This document shows positions 25,785-35,901 of a stretch of 64,000 nucleotides of DNA, in pieces. Positions within the stretch are counted from its first letter, which is position 1, and each line of letters begins with the position of its first letter. The stretch covers positions 1 to 64,000 of the forward strand of contig JADGPJ010000003.1 in NCBI GenBank assembly GCA_017882505.1, in the 5' to 3' direction. The position numbers and the translations under genes were made by a program. Under the pieces are notes generated by a model, which saw only the letters and a program-made list of their open reading frames with translations, had not been told where the DNA came from and made no database searches. This DNA comes from Solirubrobacterales bacterium (GTDB lineage: Bacteria > Actinomycetota > Thermoleophilia > Solirubrobacterales > 70-9).

Positions 25785-26969
25785 ATGAGAATCCTGCCCC
25801 CACCGACCCCCTCGCGCTTCTCCCTCTTCTCCGCCATCCGACCCCGTCTGCTCGCGCTTGCGACGGGTCTGGCGCTGCTGCTGACGCTGGCCCTGGCCAG
25901 CGGAGCCCAGGCGGCCACGGCCGTCGGCCTGGGAACCGCCGGCAGCTATGCGGTTCTGGGCGGCTCGGGTGTGACCAACACCGGCCCCAGCGTGCTCAAC
26001 GGCGACCTCGGAAGCGCCCCCACTCCCTCCATTACCGGATTCGGTGGGGCGCCCAACGGAACCGTCAACGGCGCGACCCACCAGGCCGACGCCGCCGCGG
26101 CGCAGGCCCAGGCCGACCTCACCACGGCCTACGACAACGCGGCTGGACAGGGACCCGCCACCACCCTGGCCACGGAGCTGGGCGGGCAGTCGCTGACTCC
26201 CGGCGTCTATAGATCGGGGACCTTCGGGATCACCGGAGCGCTCACCCTCAACGCACAGGGAAACCCGAACGCGGTCTTCATCTTTCAGACCGCCAGCACC
26301 CTGATCAGCGCCTCTTCCTCGCAGATCAACCTGATCAACGGCGCCCAGCCCTGCAACGTCTTCTGGAAAGTCGGCTCGTCGGCGACGCTGGGCACCAGCT
26401 CGGCGTTCGTGGGCAACATCCTGTCCCTGCAGTCGATCTCGGTCAACAACGGCGTCACCGTCAGCGGCCGGCTGCTGGCCCGCAACGGCGCCGTCACGCT
26501 GATCAACGACACCGTCACGCGGCCCTCATGCGCAACCAGCGGGGGCGGCGGAACCGGTGGCGGAGGAGGCGGCGGAGGCGGAACCGGTGGCGGCGGCAAA
26601 AACGGCAACGGCAACGGCTCCGGCGCCAAACCGAACGTGAGGATCAGCGGCATCCCGGTTGGCGGCGCCGGCGGCGAAACCCCGGGCGGTCCGAGCGTCA
26701 GCGCGGCCTGCACCGACAACGGCTTCAAAGCGCATTTCAGGATCCGCGACGCAGCGGGCATGCGCAGCGTCAAGGTCTCCGTCGACGGCAAGGTGATCAG
26801 GCAGACGACCAGCAAACAGTTCTCCGTCTGGGTCAGCTACGAGGGCCTGCGCTCCGGGCAGAACACGATCCGCGTCGTCGCGGTCGACCGCAACGGTCGC
26901 CGCGACGTGTCGAGCCGAAGCTTCCGGGTCTGCGCCGCGGCCGTGCCGAGCCCGAACTTCACGGGCTGA
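25785..26969 (+). CDS. Secreted ice-binding-like (DUF3494) protein with C-terminal Ig-like domain
   Basis: A 394-residue exported protein. It has a signal peptide (about residues 20-45, LLALATGLALLLTLALASGAQA). A DUF3494 beta-solenoid domain follows: GTAGSYAVLGGSGVTNTGPSVLNGDLG, PGVYRSGTFGITGALTLN and NAVFIFQTASTL. A Gly-rich linker (GGGGTGGGGGGGGG) joins an Ig-like domain (MRSVKVSVDGKVIRQ...RVVAVDRNGRRDVSSRSF). DUF3494 proteins bind ice or act as adhesins; which applies here is unknown. GGAG lies six bases before ATG 25785; the track start (25569) is in shadow. An L,D-transpeptidase follows closely. Confidence 0.82.
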   Translation: MRILPPPTPSRFSLFSAIRPRLLALATGLALLLTLALASGAQAATAVGLGTAGSYAVLGGSGVTNTGPSVLNGDLGSAPTPSITGFGGAPNGTVNGATHQADAAAAQAQADLTTAYDNAAGQGPATTLATELGGQSLTPGVYRSGTFGITGALTLNAQGNPNAVFIFQTASTLISASSSQINLINGAQPCNVFWKVGSSATLGTSSAFVGNILSLQSISVNNGVTVSGRLLARNGAVTLINDTVTRPSCATSGGGGTGGGGGGGGGTGGGGKNGNGNGSGAKPNVRISGIPVGGAGGETPGGPSVSAACTDNGFKAHFRIRDAAGMRSVKVSVDGKVIRQTTSKQFSVWVSYEGLRSGQNTIRVVAVDRNGRRDVSSRSFRVCAAAVPSPNFTG

Positions 26970-26982
26970 GCTCGGTCCGAGA

Positions 26983-27768
26983 ATGATCGCTCCGCGCCGC
27001 CTGGCGCTGGCAATCGCCCTACCGGCAGCGCTCGCGCTGCCGGTGTCGGCGAGCGCCGGCGCCGCGCCGGCGTTGCCGGTCCAGACAAGCCTTCCGGGCG
27101 CCGCCGCGAGCAGTGTCCGCCTCTCCAACGAACGGACGTCGACGCGCTGGGCGCACCCGGTCCGCAGGGCTCCGATCCGCTATCAGCCGGCGCCGGGGGC
27201 CCGGCTGATCACCACCACCCACCTCCTCACCGAGGACGGCTTCCCCGAGGTCTACCCGGCCCTCCGCAGCTGGAGGGACCCGCAGGGCCAGAGCTGGATC
27301 GAGGTCCGAATCCCGATGCGGCCGAACGGCCGGACCGGGTGGGTCCGGCACTCGGCGCTCGGGCCCCTCTACCGCGTGCGCACGATGCTGATCGTCGATC
27401 GCCCGAAGCTGCGGGCGACCCTCTACCGGCGGGGGGAGCCGGTCTGGAGCGCGCCGGTCGGCATCGGCAAGCCGAGCACCCCGACGCCGGCGGGACGATT
27501 CTGGATCCGCGAGAAGTTCAGGACGCCCGGCGGAAGCCTCTACGGGCCGGTCGCCTTCGGGAGCAGCGACTACTCGGTCCTCAGCGATTGGCCCGGCGGC
27601 GGGGTGATCGGGATCCACGGCACCAACGAGCCATCCCTGATCCCCGGCCGCCCCTCCCACGGCTGCATCCGCCTGCGCAACGCCGACGCCCGGCAACTGT
27701 GGCGCCGGATGCCGGTCGGCACGCCGCTGCTGATCGGCCGCACCGCCCGCTTCCTCCCCCGGCCGTAG
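26983..27768 (+). CDS. L,D-transpeptidase (YkuD)
   Basis: Exported peptidoglycan cross-linking enzyme of 261 residues. It has an N-terminal signal or anchor (LALAIALPAALALPVSASAGA), an SH3-like region, then a YkuD domain from TMLIVDRPKLRATLYRRG. The catalytic motif is HGTNEPSLIPGRPSHGCIRLRN, with nucleophile Cys228. It starts 13 bases after the ice-binding-like gene, so the two may be co-transcribed. Confidence 0.9.
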   Translation: MIAPRRLALAIALPAALALPVSASAGAAPALPVQTSLPGAAASSVRLSNERTSTRWAHPVRRAPIRYQPAPGARLITTTHLLTEDGFPEVYPALRSWRDPQGQSWIEVRIPMRPNGRTGWVRHSALGPLYRVRTMLIVDRPKLRATLYRRGEPVWSAPVGIGKPSTPTPAGRFWIREKFRTPGGSLYGPVAFGSSDYSVLSDWPGGGVIGIHGTNEPSLIPGRPSHGCIRLRNADARQLWRRMPVGTPLLIGRTARFLPRP

Positions 27769-27823
27769 TCGATCGGCTCCGCCGGGCTGCTCGAGGCCGC
27801 GCTCGGTCCTTCAGTATCTCCCG

Positions 27824-29386
27824 ATGGCCCCGTTCTCAACGGACGAGGAATCGGCGGGCATCGTCTTCGAGAGCGGCGCCGGGCGCTGGCTGCTCGCCGT
27901 CGCCGTCGCCGGCTCGGGCATGGCCTTCCTCGACAGCACCGTCGTCAACGTCGCCCTGCCCGACATCGGCAAGGACTTCAACGCCAGCACCAGCGCCCTG
28001 CAGTGGATCCTCAACGGCTACCTGCTGACGCTGGCCTCGCTGATCCTGCTCGGGGGCTCGCTGGGCGACCGCTACGGCCGCCGCCGCGTCTTCGTGCTCG
28101 GGGTCGGCTTCTTCACCGCGGCCTCGCTGCTCTGCACGGTCGCCCCCAGCGTCGAGTTCCTGATCGGCGCCCGGCTGCTGCAGGGGGTCGGCGGGGCTCT
28201 GCTGACCCCGGGCAGCCTGGCGATCATCGAGGCCAGCTTCCGGCCCAGCGACCGGGCCCGCGCGATCGGTGCCTGGTCGGGGCTGGGCGGCGTCGCCACC
28301 GCCTTCGGCCCGCTGCTCGGCGGCTACCTGATCGGGGCGATCTCCTGGCGGGCGATCTTCGTGATCAACCTGCCGATCGGGATCTTCGTCGCCTGGGCGG
28401 CGACCCGCCACGTTCCCGAGAGCCTCGACCCGAGCGCCGGCGGCCGGATCGACCTGCGCGGCGCCGCGCTCGCCGCGCTCGGCCTCGCCGGCACCACCTA
28501 CGCGCTGATCGAGGCGCCCGGCAAGGGCGCCTCGGCGTCGATCCTCGTCACCGGGATCGGCGGCCTCCTGGCGCTCGCCGCCTTCTTCGTCAGCGAGCGG
28601 CGCGGCGCCAACCCGATGCTGCCGCTGGAGATCTTCCGCTCGCGCCAGTTCAGCGCCGCCAACGGCGTCACCTTCGTCGTCTACGCGGCGCTCGGCGGCT
28701 TCTTCTTCCTGCTCGTCGCCTTCCTCCAGATCTCGATGGGCTACACCCCGATCGAGGCCGGCGCCGCCTCGCTGCCGGTGACCCTGCTGATGCTGGCCCT
28801 CTCGGCGCGCTCGGGGGCGCTGGCGCAGCGCATCGGGGCGCGCCTGCCGCTGACGCTCGGCCCGCTGATCATCGCCGTCGGCCTGCTGATGATGGTGATG
28901 ATCGAACCCGGCGACGGCTACCTGACCTCGATCCTGCCGGCGATCGTCGTCTTCGGCCTCGGCCTCACCCTCGTCGTCGCGCCGGTCACCGCGACCGCCC
29001 TCGCCGCCGCCGACACCCGCCACTCCGGCATCGCCTCCGGCGTCAACAACGCCGTCGCCCGCGTCGCCGGCCTGCTCGCCGTCGCCGTCCTGCCGGTCCT
29101 CGCCGGGCTCACCGGCGACAGCTTCTACGATCCGGCGAAGATGACCGACGGCTTCCACACGGCGATGATCGTCTGCGCCGGCCTGGCCGCGGCCGGTGGC
29201 GTCCTCGCCTGGCTCACGATCGCCACCGCCGTCCTGCACGCCGAGGCCGAGCCCGGCGGCGACACCCCCGAGCGGCTGGGCGAGGACTTCTCCTGCGGGA
29301 TCGGCGGCCCACCGCTGCGGCCCGGGCGCGAGGCGGATTGCAGCCCCGGCGTAGCGGTCGGGGTCAGCGCATCGACCGCGCGATGA
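27824..29386 (+). CDS. MFS transporter, DHA2 family (EmrB/QacA-like)
   Basis: A 520-residue multidrug-type exporter with about 14 helices. Visible signatures are AFLDSTVVNVALPDIGKDFNAS (helix 1 motif D), GGSLGDRYGRRRVFVLG (motif A) and GAWSGLGGVATAFGPLLGGYLIGAISWRAIFVINLPIG (motif C). The charged, Pro/Gly-rich C-terminal tail overlaps the convergent acyl-CoA dehydrogenase by 23 bases. The substrate is unknown. A second, distinct DHA2 exporter lies at 22934. Confidence 0.9.
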   Translation: MAPFSTDEESAGIVFESGAGRWLLAVAVAGSGMAFLDSTVVNVALPDIGKDFNASTSALQWILNGYLLTLASLILLGGSLGDRYGRRRVFVLGVGFFTAASLLCTVAPSVEFLIGARLLQGVGGALLTPGSLAIIEASFRPSDRARAIGAWSGLGGVATAFGPLLGGYLIGAISWRAIFVINLPIGIFVAWAATRHVPESLDPSAGGRIDLRGAALAALGLAGTTYALIEAPGKGASASILVTGIGGLLALAAFFVSERRGANPMLPLEIFRSRQFSAANGVTFVVYAALGGFFFLLVAFLQISMGYTPIEAGAASLPVTLLMLALSARSGALAQRIGARLPLTLGPLIIAVGLLMMVMIEPGDGYLTSILPAIVVFGLGLTLVVAPVTATALAAADTRHSGIASGVNNAVARVAGLLAVAVLPVLAGLTGDSFYDPAKMTDGFHTAMIVCAGLAAAGGVLAWLTIATAVLHAEAEPGGDTPERLGEDFSCGIGGPPLRPGREADCSPGVAVGVSASTAR

Positions 29387-30509
29387 CGACGCGCTGGATC
29401 TCGTTCGTGCCCTCGTAGATCTGGGTGATCTTGGCGTCGCGCATCATCCGCTCCAGCGGGTACTCCTTGACGTAGCCGTAGCCGCCGAGGATCTGCACCG
29501 CCTCGACCGTCACCCGCATCGCGTTGTCGGAGGCGAACAGCTTCGCCATCGAGGAGTACTTGCCGAGCTCGGGATCGCCCCGGTCGGCCATCGCGCAGGC
29601 CTTGTAGAGGAGCTCGCGGGCGGCGGCGGTGCCGGTCTCCATGTCGGCGAGCTTGAACTGGGTGTTCTGGAAATCGATCACCGGCTGGCCGAAGGCGATC
29701 CGCTCCTTGGCGTAGTCGCGGGCGTAGTCGATCGCCCCCTGGGCGATCCCGACCGCCTGAGCGCCGGCGCCGAGCCGCGTCCGCTCGAGCGTGCCGAGGG
29801 CGACGCGCATCCCCCTCCCGACCTCGCCGATCACGTTGGCGTCGGGGACGCGGACGGCGTCGAAGGTCGGCGATCCGGTGGGCGAGCCGTGGATGCCGAG
29901 CTTGCGCTCGAGCTTGCCGACCGCGAAGCCCGGGCGGTCGGCCTCGACGACGAAGGCGGTGATCCGCCGCTGCTCGCGGTCGGTGAGGGCGAAGACGACG
30001 TAGAAGTCGGCGATGCCGGCGTTGCTGATCCAGTTCTTGGCGCCGTCGATCACCCATTCGTCGCCGTCGCGGACCGCCTGGGTGCGCATCGAGCCCGGGT
30101 CCGAGCCGGCCTCGGGCTCGCTCAGGGCGAAGGCCGGCGACCACTCGCCGGAGGCGCACTTGGGCAGGAAGCGCTGCTTCAGCTCGTCCGAGCCGAAGAG
30201 GCGGATCGGCAGCGTCCCCAGCTCCTGCACCATCAGTATCAGGGCCGAGGAGGCGCAGGCCTTGGCGATCTCCTCTACCGCCATCTGCTGCATCAGGGTG
30301 CCGGTGCCGGTGCCGCCGTAGGCCTCCTCGAAGGGCAGGGCGAGGATGTCGTGCTCGGCGAAGAGCCGGCGGATGTCGCGCGGGTACTCGCCGCTCTCGT
30401 CGATCTCCGCCGCCCGCGGCCAGACCCGCTCGCGGACGATCTGGCGGATCGTGTCGCGGAAGTCGATCAGGTCCCGGGGGACCGCGTAGACGCCGTCGGT
30501 GCTCGTCAT
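29364..30509 (-). CDS. Acyl-CoA dehydrogenase
   Basis: FAD-dependent alpha,beta-dehydrogenation of an acyl-CoA; 381 residues. Family blocks are present: FALSEPEAGSDPGSM, WVIDGAKNWISNAG, AYGGTGTG, the helix-G region ERTRLGAGAQAVGIAQGAIDYA and ILGGYGYVKEYPLERMMRDAKITQIYEGTNEIQR. The Glu in IYEGT is the short-chain-type catalytic base. It lies 19 bases downstream of the mutase large subunit on the same strand, suggesting a role on branched or short acyl-CoAs from the same pathway. Confidence 0.9.
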   Translation of the reverse strand: MTSTDGVYAVPRDLIDFRDTIRQIVRERVWPRAAEIDESGEYPRDIRRLFAEHDILALPFEEAYGGTGTGTLMQQMAVEEIAKACASSALILMVQELGTLPIRLFGSDELKQRFLPKCASGEWSPAFALSEPEAGSDPGSMRTQAVRDGDEWVIDGAKNWISNAGIADFYVVFALTDREQRRITAFVVEADRPGFAVGKLERKLGIHGSPTGSPTFDAVRVPDANVIGEVGRGMRVALGTLERTRLGAGAQAVGIAQGAIDYARDYAKERIAFGQPVIDFQNTQFKLADMETGTAAARELLYKACAMADRGDPELGKYSSMAKLFASDNAMRVTVEAVQILGGYGYVKEYPLERMMRDAKITQIYEGTNEIQRVVIARSMR

Positions 30510-30528
30510 CTCTCCCTCTCCCGCCGGC

Positions 30529-32193
<1,665 letters not shown>

Positions 32194-32256
32194 GGTCAGT
32201 AGGAATACCACGTAGCCGCGGCCTCCAGGCGATCCCACGAGCGGCCGGCTGGTGGT

Positions 32257-33018
32257 TCAGCCAGGGAGCAGGGTGCGGAGGATCGCCAGCATCGCCGCCT
32301 CGCGGATCACCCCGGCGGCCGTCGTCCGGTAGATCGAGTCTTCCCGCTTCGCCAGCCGCCCGACCGGCTGCAGCCGCGTCGTTTCGACCGGGGGCGCCGA
32401 CGCCGCCGAGGCCGTGACCCCGCTCGATTCCTTGTAGGCGAGGCAGCCGAGGATCCCCTGCGCGATCAGCTGCGCCCGCGCTTCGGAGCCGGCTTCGATC
32501 GGGTGCAGGCCGTCGGACTGCATCAGCTCGGGATGTTCGTGGACGAAGCCGGCCCAGTCGGGCACCTGGGTTCCCGGTCGCGAGGCGGCGAACTGACGCA
32601 CCACCCGGTTCTTGCCGTCGTTGCCCGTGCCTTCGACCGTGTAGCCGTGGACCGTCGGCACGACCATGCAGCGGTCGCCGACCGTCGCCGCCACCTTGGC
32701 CAGGTTTTCTTCGAGGATCTGCGGATAGTTGGGGTTGTCGTTGGTGCCGCCGTCGAAGACGATCACCGACTGCGAGGGGTCGTAGCTTGCTTCGAAGAGT
32801 TCGAGGATTTCGAAGGTGTTGGAGCCGCCGACCGCGTTGACGGTCAGCTTCACCCCCGGCAGCAGATTCGAAAGATAGGGCGAGCTCAGTTCCTCGAGGC
32901 TGTCACCGACGACGAGGACGCTGCCGCCCGGCGCCGCGCGCGCCGCCGGCACGGCGACGGCCAGCGCCAGCAGTGCCGCTGCGACCGCAACCCCCGCTGA
33001 CCTGATGAGCTTCGCCAT
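32257..33018 (-). CDS. Secreted SGNH/GDSL-like hydrolase
   Basis: A 253-residue protein with a signal peptide (LIRSAGVAVAAALLALAVAVPAARA). SGNH features are block I VLVVGDSLEE (Ser40), a Gly/Asn region with VFDGGTNDN, and a C-terminal DGLHP carrying the Asp/His pair. It is probably an exported esterase or acyl hydrolase. It is divergent from the small lipoprotein gene. Confidence 0.78.
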   Translation of the reverse strand: MAKLIRSAGVAVAAALLALAVAVPAARAAPGGSVLVVGDSLEELSSPYLSNLLPGVKLTVNAVGGSNTFEILELFEASYDPSQSVIVFDGGTNDNPNYPQILEENLAKVAATVGDRCMVVPTVHGYTVEGTGNDGKNRVVRQFAASRPGTQVPDWAGFVHEHPELMQSDGLHPIEAGSEARAQLIAQGILGCLAYKESSGVTASAASAPPVETTRLQPVGRLAKREDSIYRTTAAGVIREAAMLAILRTLLPG

Positions 33019-33070
33019 CGTCAGGTTTGTACAGCACCCGGTGGCGCCGCGACCCCACTAGCCTTAGACC

Positions 33071-33619
33071 ATGCGCAGCGGCGGCCCAGGATCGCGATCG
33101 GCGAAGTTGACGGCGGCCGCCTGCCTGCTCGCCGTCGCCCTTGCCGCGGCGCTCGGCCTCTCCGCCTGCGGCGGCGGCTCGCCGGCGGCGACCGCGAATG
33201 CGGAGTCCCCCGCCGCGTCGACGGCGAAGCCCTCGTCCCGGCCCGAAGCCGTGCCCGCGAGCGGCGCCGGCATTTGCGCCAGCCAGGTCGGCGCCTTCAT
33301 CGGCGCGATGGACACCCTCCGCACCAACCTCGTCGCCGGCCTCAGCTACGAACAGTACGTCGGCGAAGTCGAGGCGATCCGCGGCACCTACCACCGGATC
33401 CCCGCCGAGCGGCTGGCGCTCGGCTGCCTCAAGGCGGCCGGCACCCCCGGCGAGAACGGGCTCAACAAGTACATCGAGGCGAGCAACACGTGGACCGACT
33501 GCGTCGAAGCCCGCGGCTGCGAAGCGGCCTCGATCGAACCGGCGCTGCAGAGCAGGTGGCGGCAGGCCTCGAAGCTGCTGAGCGAAGCCCAGCGGGGATT
33601 GAAGGAGACGAGGAGATGA
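33071..33619 (+). CDS. Putative lipoprotein of unknown function
   Basis: A 182-residue protein with a lipoprotein signal and lipobox LSAC (near residue 34), then a Ser/Ala/Pro-rich linker. A helical domain with four Cys follows (GICASQ, LGCLKA, WTDCVEARGCEAA), suggesting disulfides. No family is recognised. Its stop overlaps the nitroreductase start (ATGA), so the two are translationally coupled. Confidence 0.65.
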   Translation: MRSGGPGSRSAKLTAAACLLAVALAAALGLSACGGGSPAATANAESPAASTAKPSSRPEAVPASGAGICASQVGAFIGAMDTLRTNLVAGLSYEQYVGEVEAIRGTYHRIPAERLALGCLKAAGTPGENGLNKYIEASNTWTDCVEARGCEAASIEPALQSRWRQASKLLSEAQRGLKETRR

Positions 33620-34290
33620 ACGGCATGGACGCACTGGAGGCGATGAGGACGATCGGCGCGAACCGGTCCTACCTGACCAAAGACGTTCCCGACGAGGTCG
33701 TCTACGACGCCGTCGAGTCGGCGCGCTTCGCGCCCCAGGGCGGCAACCGCCAGCCGGTCCGGCTCGTCGTCGTCCGCGACCGGGCAAAGAAAGAACGGCT
33801 GGCCGAGCTCTACATGCCCTGGTGGAAGGCCTACTTCGACGCCGCCGAGGGCGGCACCCGCAACCTCGGCGAGTACGCCTCGGCGCGCAAGGCGCTGATG
33901 GCGGCCAACGACTTCGCCGAGCACCTGGCCGATCACCCCCTGATCATCGTCGTCTGCGCCAAGCTCGACGCCCTCCACATCACCGACCTCGAGCACGACC
34001 GGCCCTCGGTGGTCGGCGGCGCCTCGATCTACCCCTTCGTGCAGAACCTCTGCATCGCCTTCCGCGTCGTGGGCGTGGCGACGACGATCACCAGCCTCCT
34101 GGTCGGCTCCGAGCCCGAGGTCAAGGAGCTGCTCGAGATCCCCGACGGCTACCTCACCGCCTGCCACGTCGTCGCCGGCTACCCGGCCAAGGGCTTCCCG
34201 AAGAAGCTGACCCGCGCCGCGGTCGAGGAGACCGTCTTCATCGACACCTTCGGCAACTCGATCGCGGCGCCGGACGCCGCGACCGAGTAG
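33616..34290 (+). CDS. Nitroreductase-family flavoprotein
   Basis: An FMN-dependent nitroreductase-fold protein, 224 residues. The N-terminal ANRSYLTKDVPDEVVYDAVESARFAPQGGNRQPVRLVVVRD is the FMN/dimer signature. VVGGASIYPFVQNLCIAFRVVGVATTIT is the middle helix, and VVAGYPAKGFPKKLTR is the C-terminal FMN contact. ATG 33616 has a GGAG just upstream and overlaps the lipoprotein stop. The physiological substrate is unknown. Confidence 0.85.
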   Translation: MNGMDALEAMRTIGANRSYLTKDVPDEVVYDAVESARFAPQGGNRQPVRLVVVRDRAKKERLAELYMPWWKAYFDAAEGGTRNLGEYASARKALMAANDFAEHLADHPLIIVVCAKLDALHITDLEHDRPSVVGGASIYPFVQNLCIAFRVVGVATTITSLLVGSEPEVKELLEIPDGYLTACHVVAGYPAKGFPKKLTRAAVEETVFIDTFGNSIAAPDAATE

Positions 34291-34297
34291 GAGCTCC

Positions 34298-35098
34298 CTA
34301 CTTCCAGATCTCCGCGTCGTCGAGGTAGTTGTGGATCACCTTGCCGTGCGGGAGGTCGAAGTCGTAGACGCCGAAGTAGCACTCGACGATCCGCTTCGGC
34401 GCCAGCAGGTGCCAGGGATCGACCGAGGAGACGGTGTCCATCGTCAGCGAGCCGCGACCGGCCCAGAGCTTGTGGGTGCCGTCCTGGGCGGTGTGCAGCG
34501 TCGCCGGCACGTCGAGCCGGACCAGCTCGGCGACCGAGGGCGGCTTGTTCGCCTCCGAGTTGGGGATGACGCGGGTCGAGAGCACCGGCGTGTCCTCGAG
34601 CTCGGCGGGATCGGCGAGGCGGTCGCAGACCATCGTCGCGGTCATGATCCGCTGCCCCTTCGGACGGTCGACGGTGAAGACCATCTGCTCGCCGTAGGGG
34701 TTGCCGGAGCCGCCCCAGTTGCGCTCGAACACGGCCAGCTTCTTGGCGTAGCCCCAGATCTCGCGGCCGGCGCCGAGCGGGATCTCGTTGTCGACGAGGA
34801 TGAACGGCTGGTAGAGGTAGGTCTGCTCGCCGTACTTGGCCCGGATCATCACGTAGGCCTCGTGGTAGGGGCCGAAGGTCGAGAACGGCACCCAGCGCGC
34901 CCAGGCGATGCAGGTCGGCACCTCGTCGGCGATCTCGAGGCCCGGCGGCAGCAGGTCTTCGACCCCCGCCGCGTCGGCCTCGTAGACGATGAAGCAGTCT
35001 TCGACCCCGCGGTAGAGATACGGCGGCGGCCCGTACATGCTCCCGGACCCGATCGGCAGTGAATAGGAGGCGGCGAAGGCTGCTTTGTCCATTTTCAT
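34298..35098 (-). CDS. Acetoacetate decarboxylase-family protein
   Basis: A 266-residue ADC-fold protein. The Schiff-base lysine pair is recognisable as Lys119-Lys120 in GREIWGYAKKLAVF, and the N-terminal GPPPYLYRGVEDCFIVYEAD is a family start. Acetoacetate decarboxylases release CO2 from a beta-keto acid via an imine, but many homologues do other imine chemistry. It lies at the downstream end of the SDR/CoA-ligase group on the minus strand (18 bases after the SDR), so it may act on a keto intermediate of that pathway. Confidence 0.8.
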   Translation of the reverse strand: MKMDKAAFAASYSLPIGSGSMYGPPPYLYRGVEDCFIVYEADAAGVEDLLPPGLEIADEVPTCIAWARWVPFSTFGPYHEAYVMIRAKYGEQTYLYQPFILVDNEIPLGAGREIWGYAKKLAVFERNWGGSGNPYGEQMVFTVDRPKGQRIMTATMVCDRLADPAELEDTPVLSTRVIPNSEANKPPSVAELVRLDVPATLHTAQDGTHKLWAGRGSLTMDTVSSVDPWHLLAPKRIVECYFGVYDFDLPHGKVIHNYLDDAEIWK

Positions 35099-35116
35099 TC
35101 TCCTGTTCGTAGGTCG

Positions 35117-35881
35117 CTACTTGGAGTCGAAGCCGCCGTCGACGACGTAGACGGCGCCGTTGACGAAGGAGGCGTCGTCGCTGGCGAGGAAGAGGGCGGC
35201 GGTGGCGAGCTCCTCCGGCTGGGCCCAGCGGCCGATCGGCGCCGAGTTGACCGCTTTCATCACCTCGGCGCTTTCGGAGGCGAAGATCTCCTTCGTCATC
35301 CCGCTCTCCACCGCGCCGGGGCAGATCACGTTGCAGCGGATGCCCTTGCGGGCGTAGTCGAAGCAGAGCTGGCGGGTGAAGCCGATCACCCCGTGCTTCG
35401 AAGTCGTATAGGCGGCGCCGCCGTTGCCGCCGTTGAGGCCGGCGGTCGAGGCGACGTTGACGATCGCGCCGCCGCCGTGCTCGAGCATCTGCGGGATCAG
35501 CGCCCGGGCGGTGAAGAACATCCCGTAGAGGTTGACCCCGAGGACGCGGTTCCAGGTCTCGTCGCTGGTCTCGGCGGCGGGCTCGAAGTCGTCGAGGATG
35601 CCGGCGTTGCTCATCAGCACGTCGACGCGGCCGAAGCGCTCGATCGCAGCGGCGGCCATCGCCTCGACCGCGGCGTTGTCGGAGACGTCGGTCGCGATCG
35701 CGATCGCCTCGCCACCCGCCTGCTCGATCGTCGCGGCGGTCTCCCGCGCGGGCTCGGCGTCGACGTCGACGACGGCGACCTTGGCCCCTTCCTTCGCGAA
35801 CAATTCCGCCGACGCGCGGCCGATCCCCGACCCGGCGCCGGTGACCAGCGCCACCTTTCCCTCCAGCTTTCCCGTTGCCAT
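35117..35881 (-). CDS. SDR-family dehydrogenase (FabG-like)
   Basis: A 254-residue classical short-chain dehydrogenase. The cofactor motif is TGAGSGIGRA. An Asp after strand 2 (VVDVD) suggests NAD preference. NAG is at LMSNAGIL, the catalytic Ser is in VNVASTAG and YxxxK is in YTTSKHG. The start is ATG 35881 (MATGKLEGKVALVTG), far inside the track ORF. It is probably a 3-hydroxyacyl-CoA or alcohol dehydrogenase working with the adjacent CoA ligase (20 bases upstream). Confidence 0.88.
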   Translation of the reverse strand: MATGKLEGKVALVTGAGSGIGRASAELFAKEGAKVAVVDVDAEPARETAATIEQAGGEAIAIATDVSDNAAVEAMAAAAIERFGRVDVLMSNAGILDDFEPAAETSDETWNRVLGVNLYGMFFTARALIPQMLEHGGGAIVNVASTAGLNGGNGGAAYTTSKHGVIGFTRQLCFDYARKGIRCNVICPGAVESGMTKEIFASESAEVMKAVNSAPIGRWAQPEELATAALFLASDDASFVNGAVYVVDGGFDSK

Positions 35882-35901
35882 TCCGTTCCTTTCGTTGAGC
35901 C

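Noticed and set aside
26525-26630. Gly/Ala-rich tandem repeat in the DUF3494 gene as a possible minisatellite
   Set aside because: It simply encodes the flexible linker (GGGGTGGGGGGGGG). Length variation is possible but there is no evidence here.
26528-26986. 152-aa Arg-rich plus-strand ORF
   Set aside because: Out-of-frame translation of the Gly-rich linker and C-terminal domain of the ice-binding-like protein.
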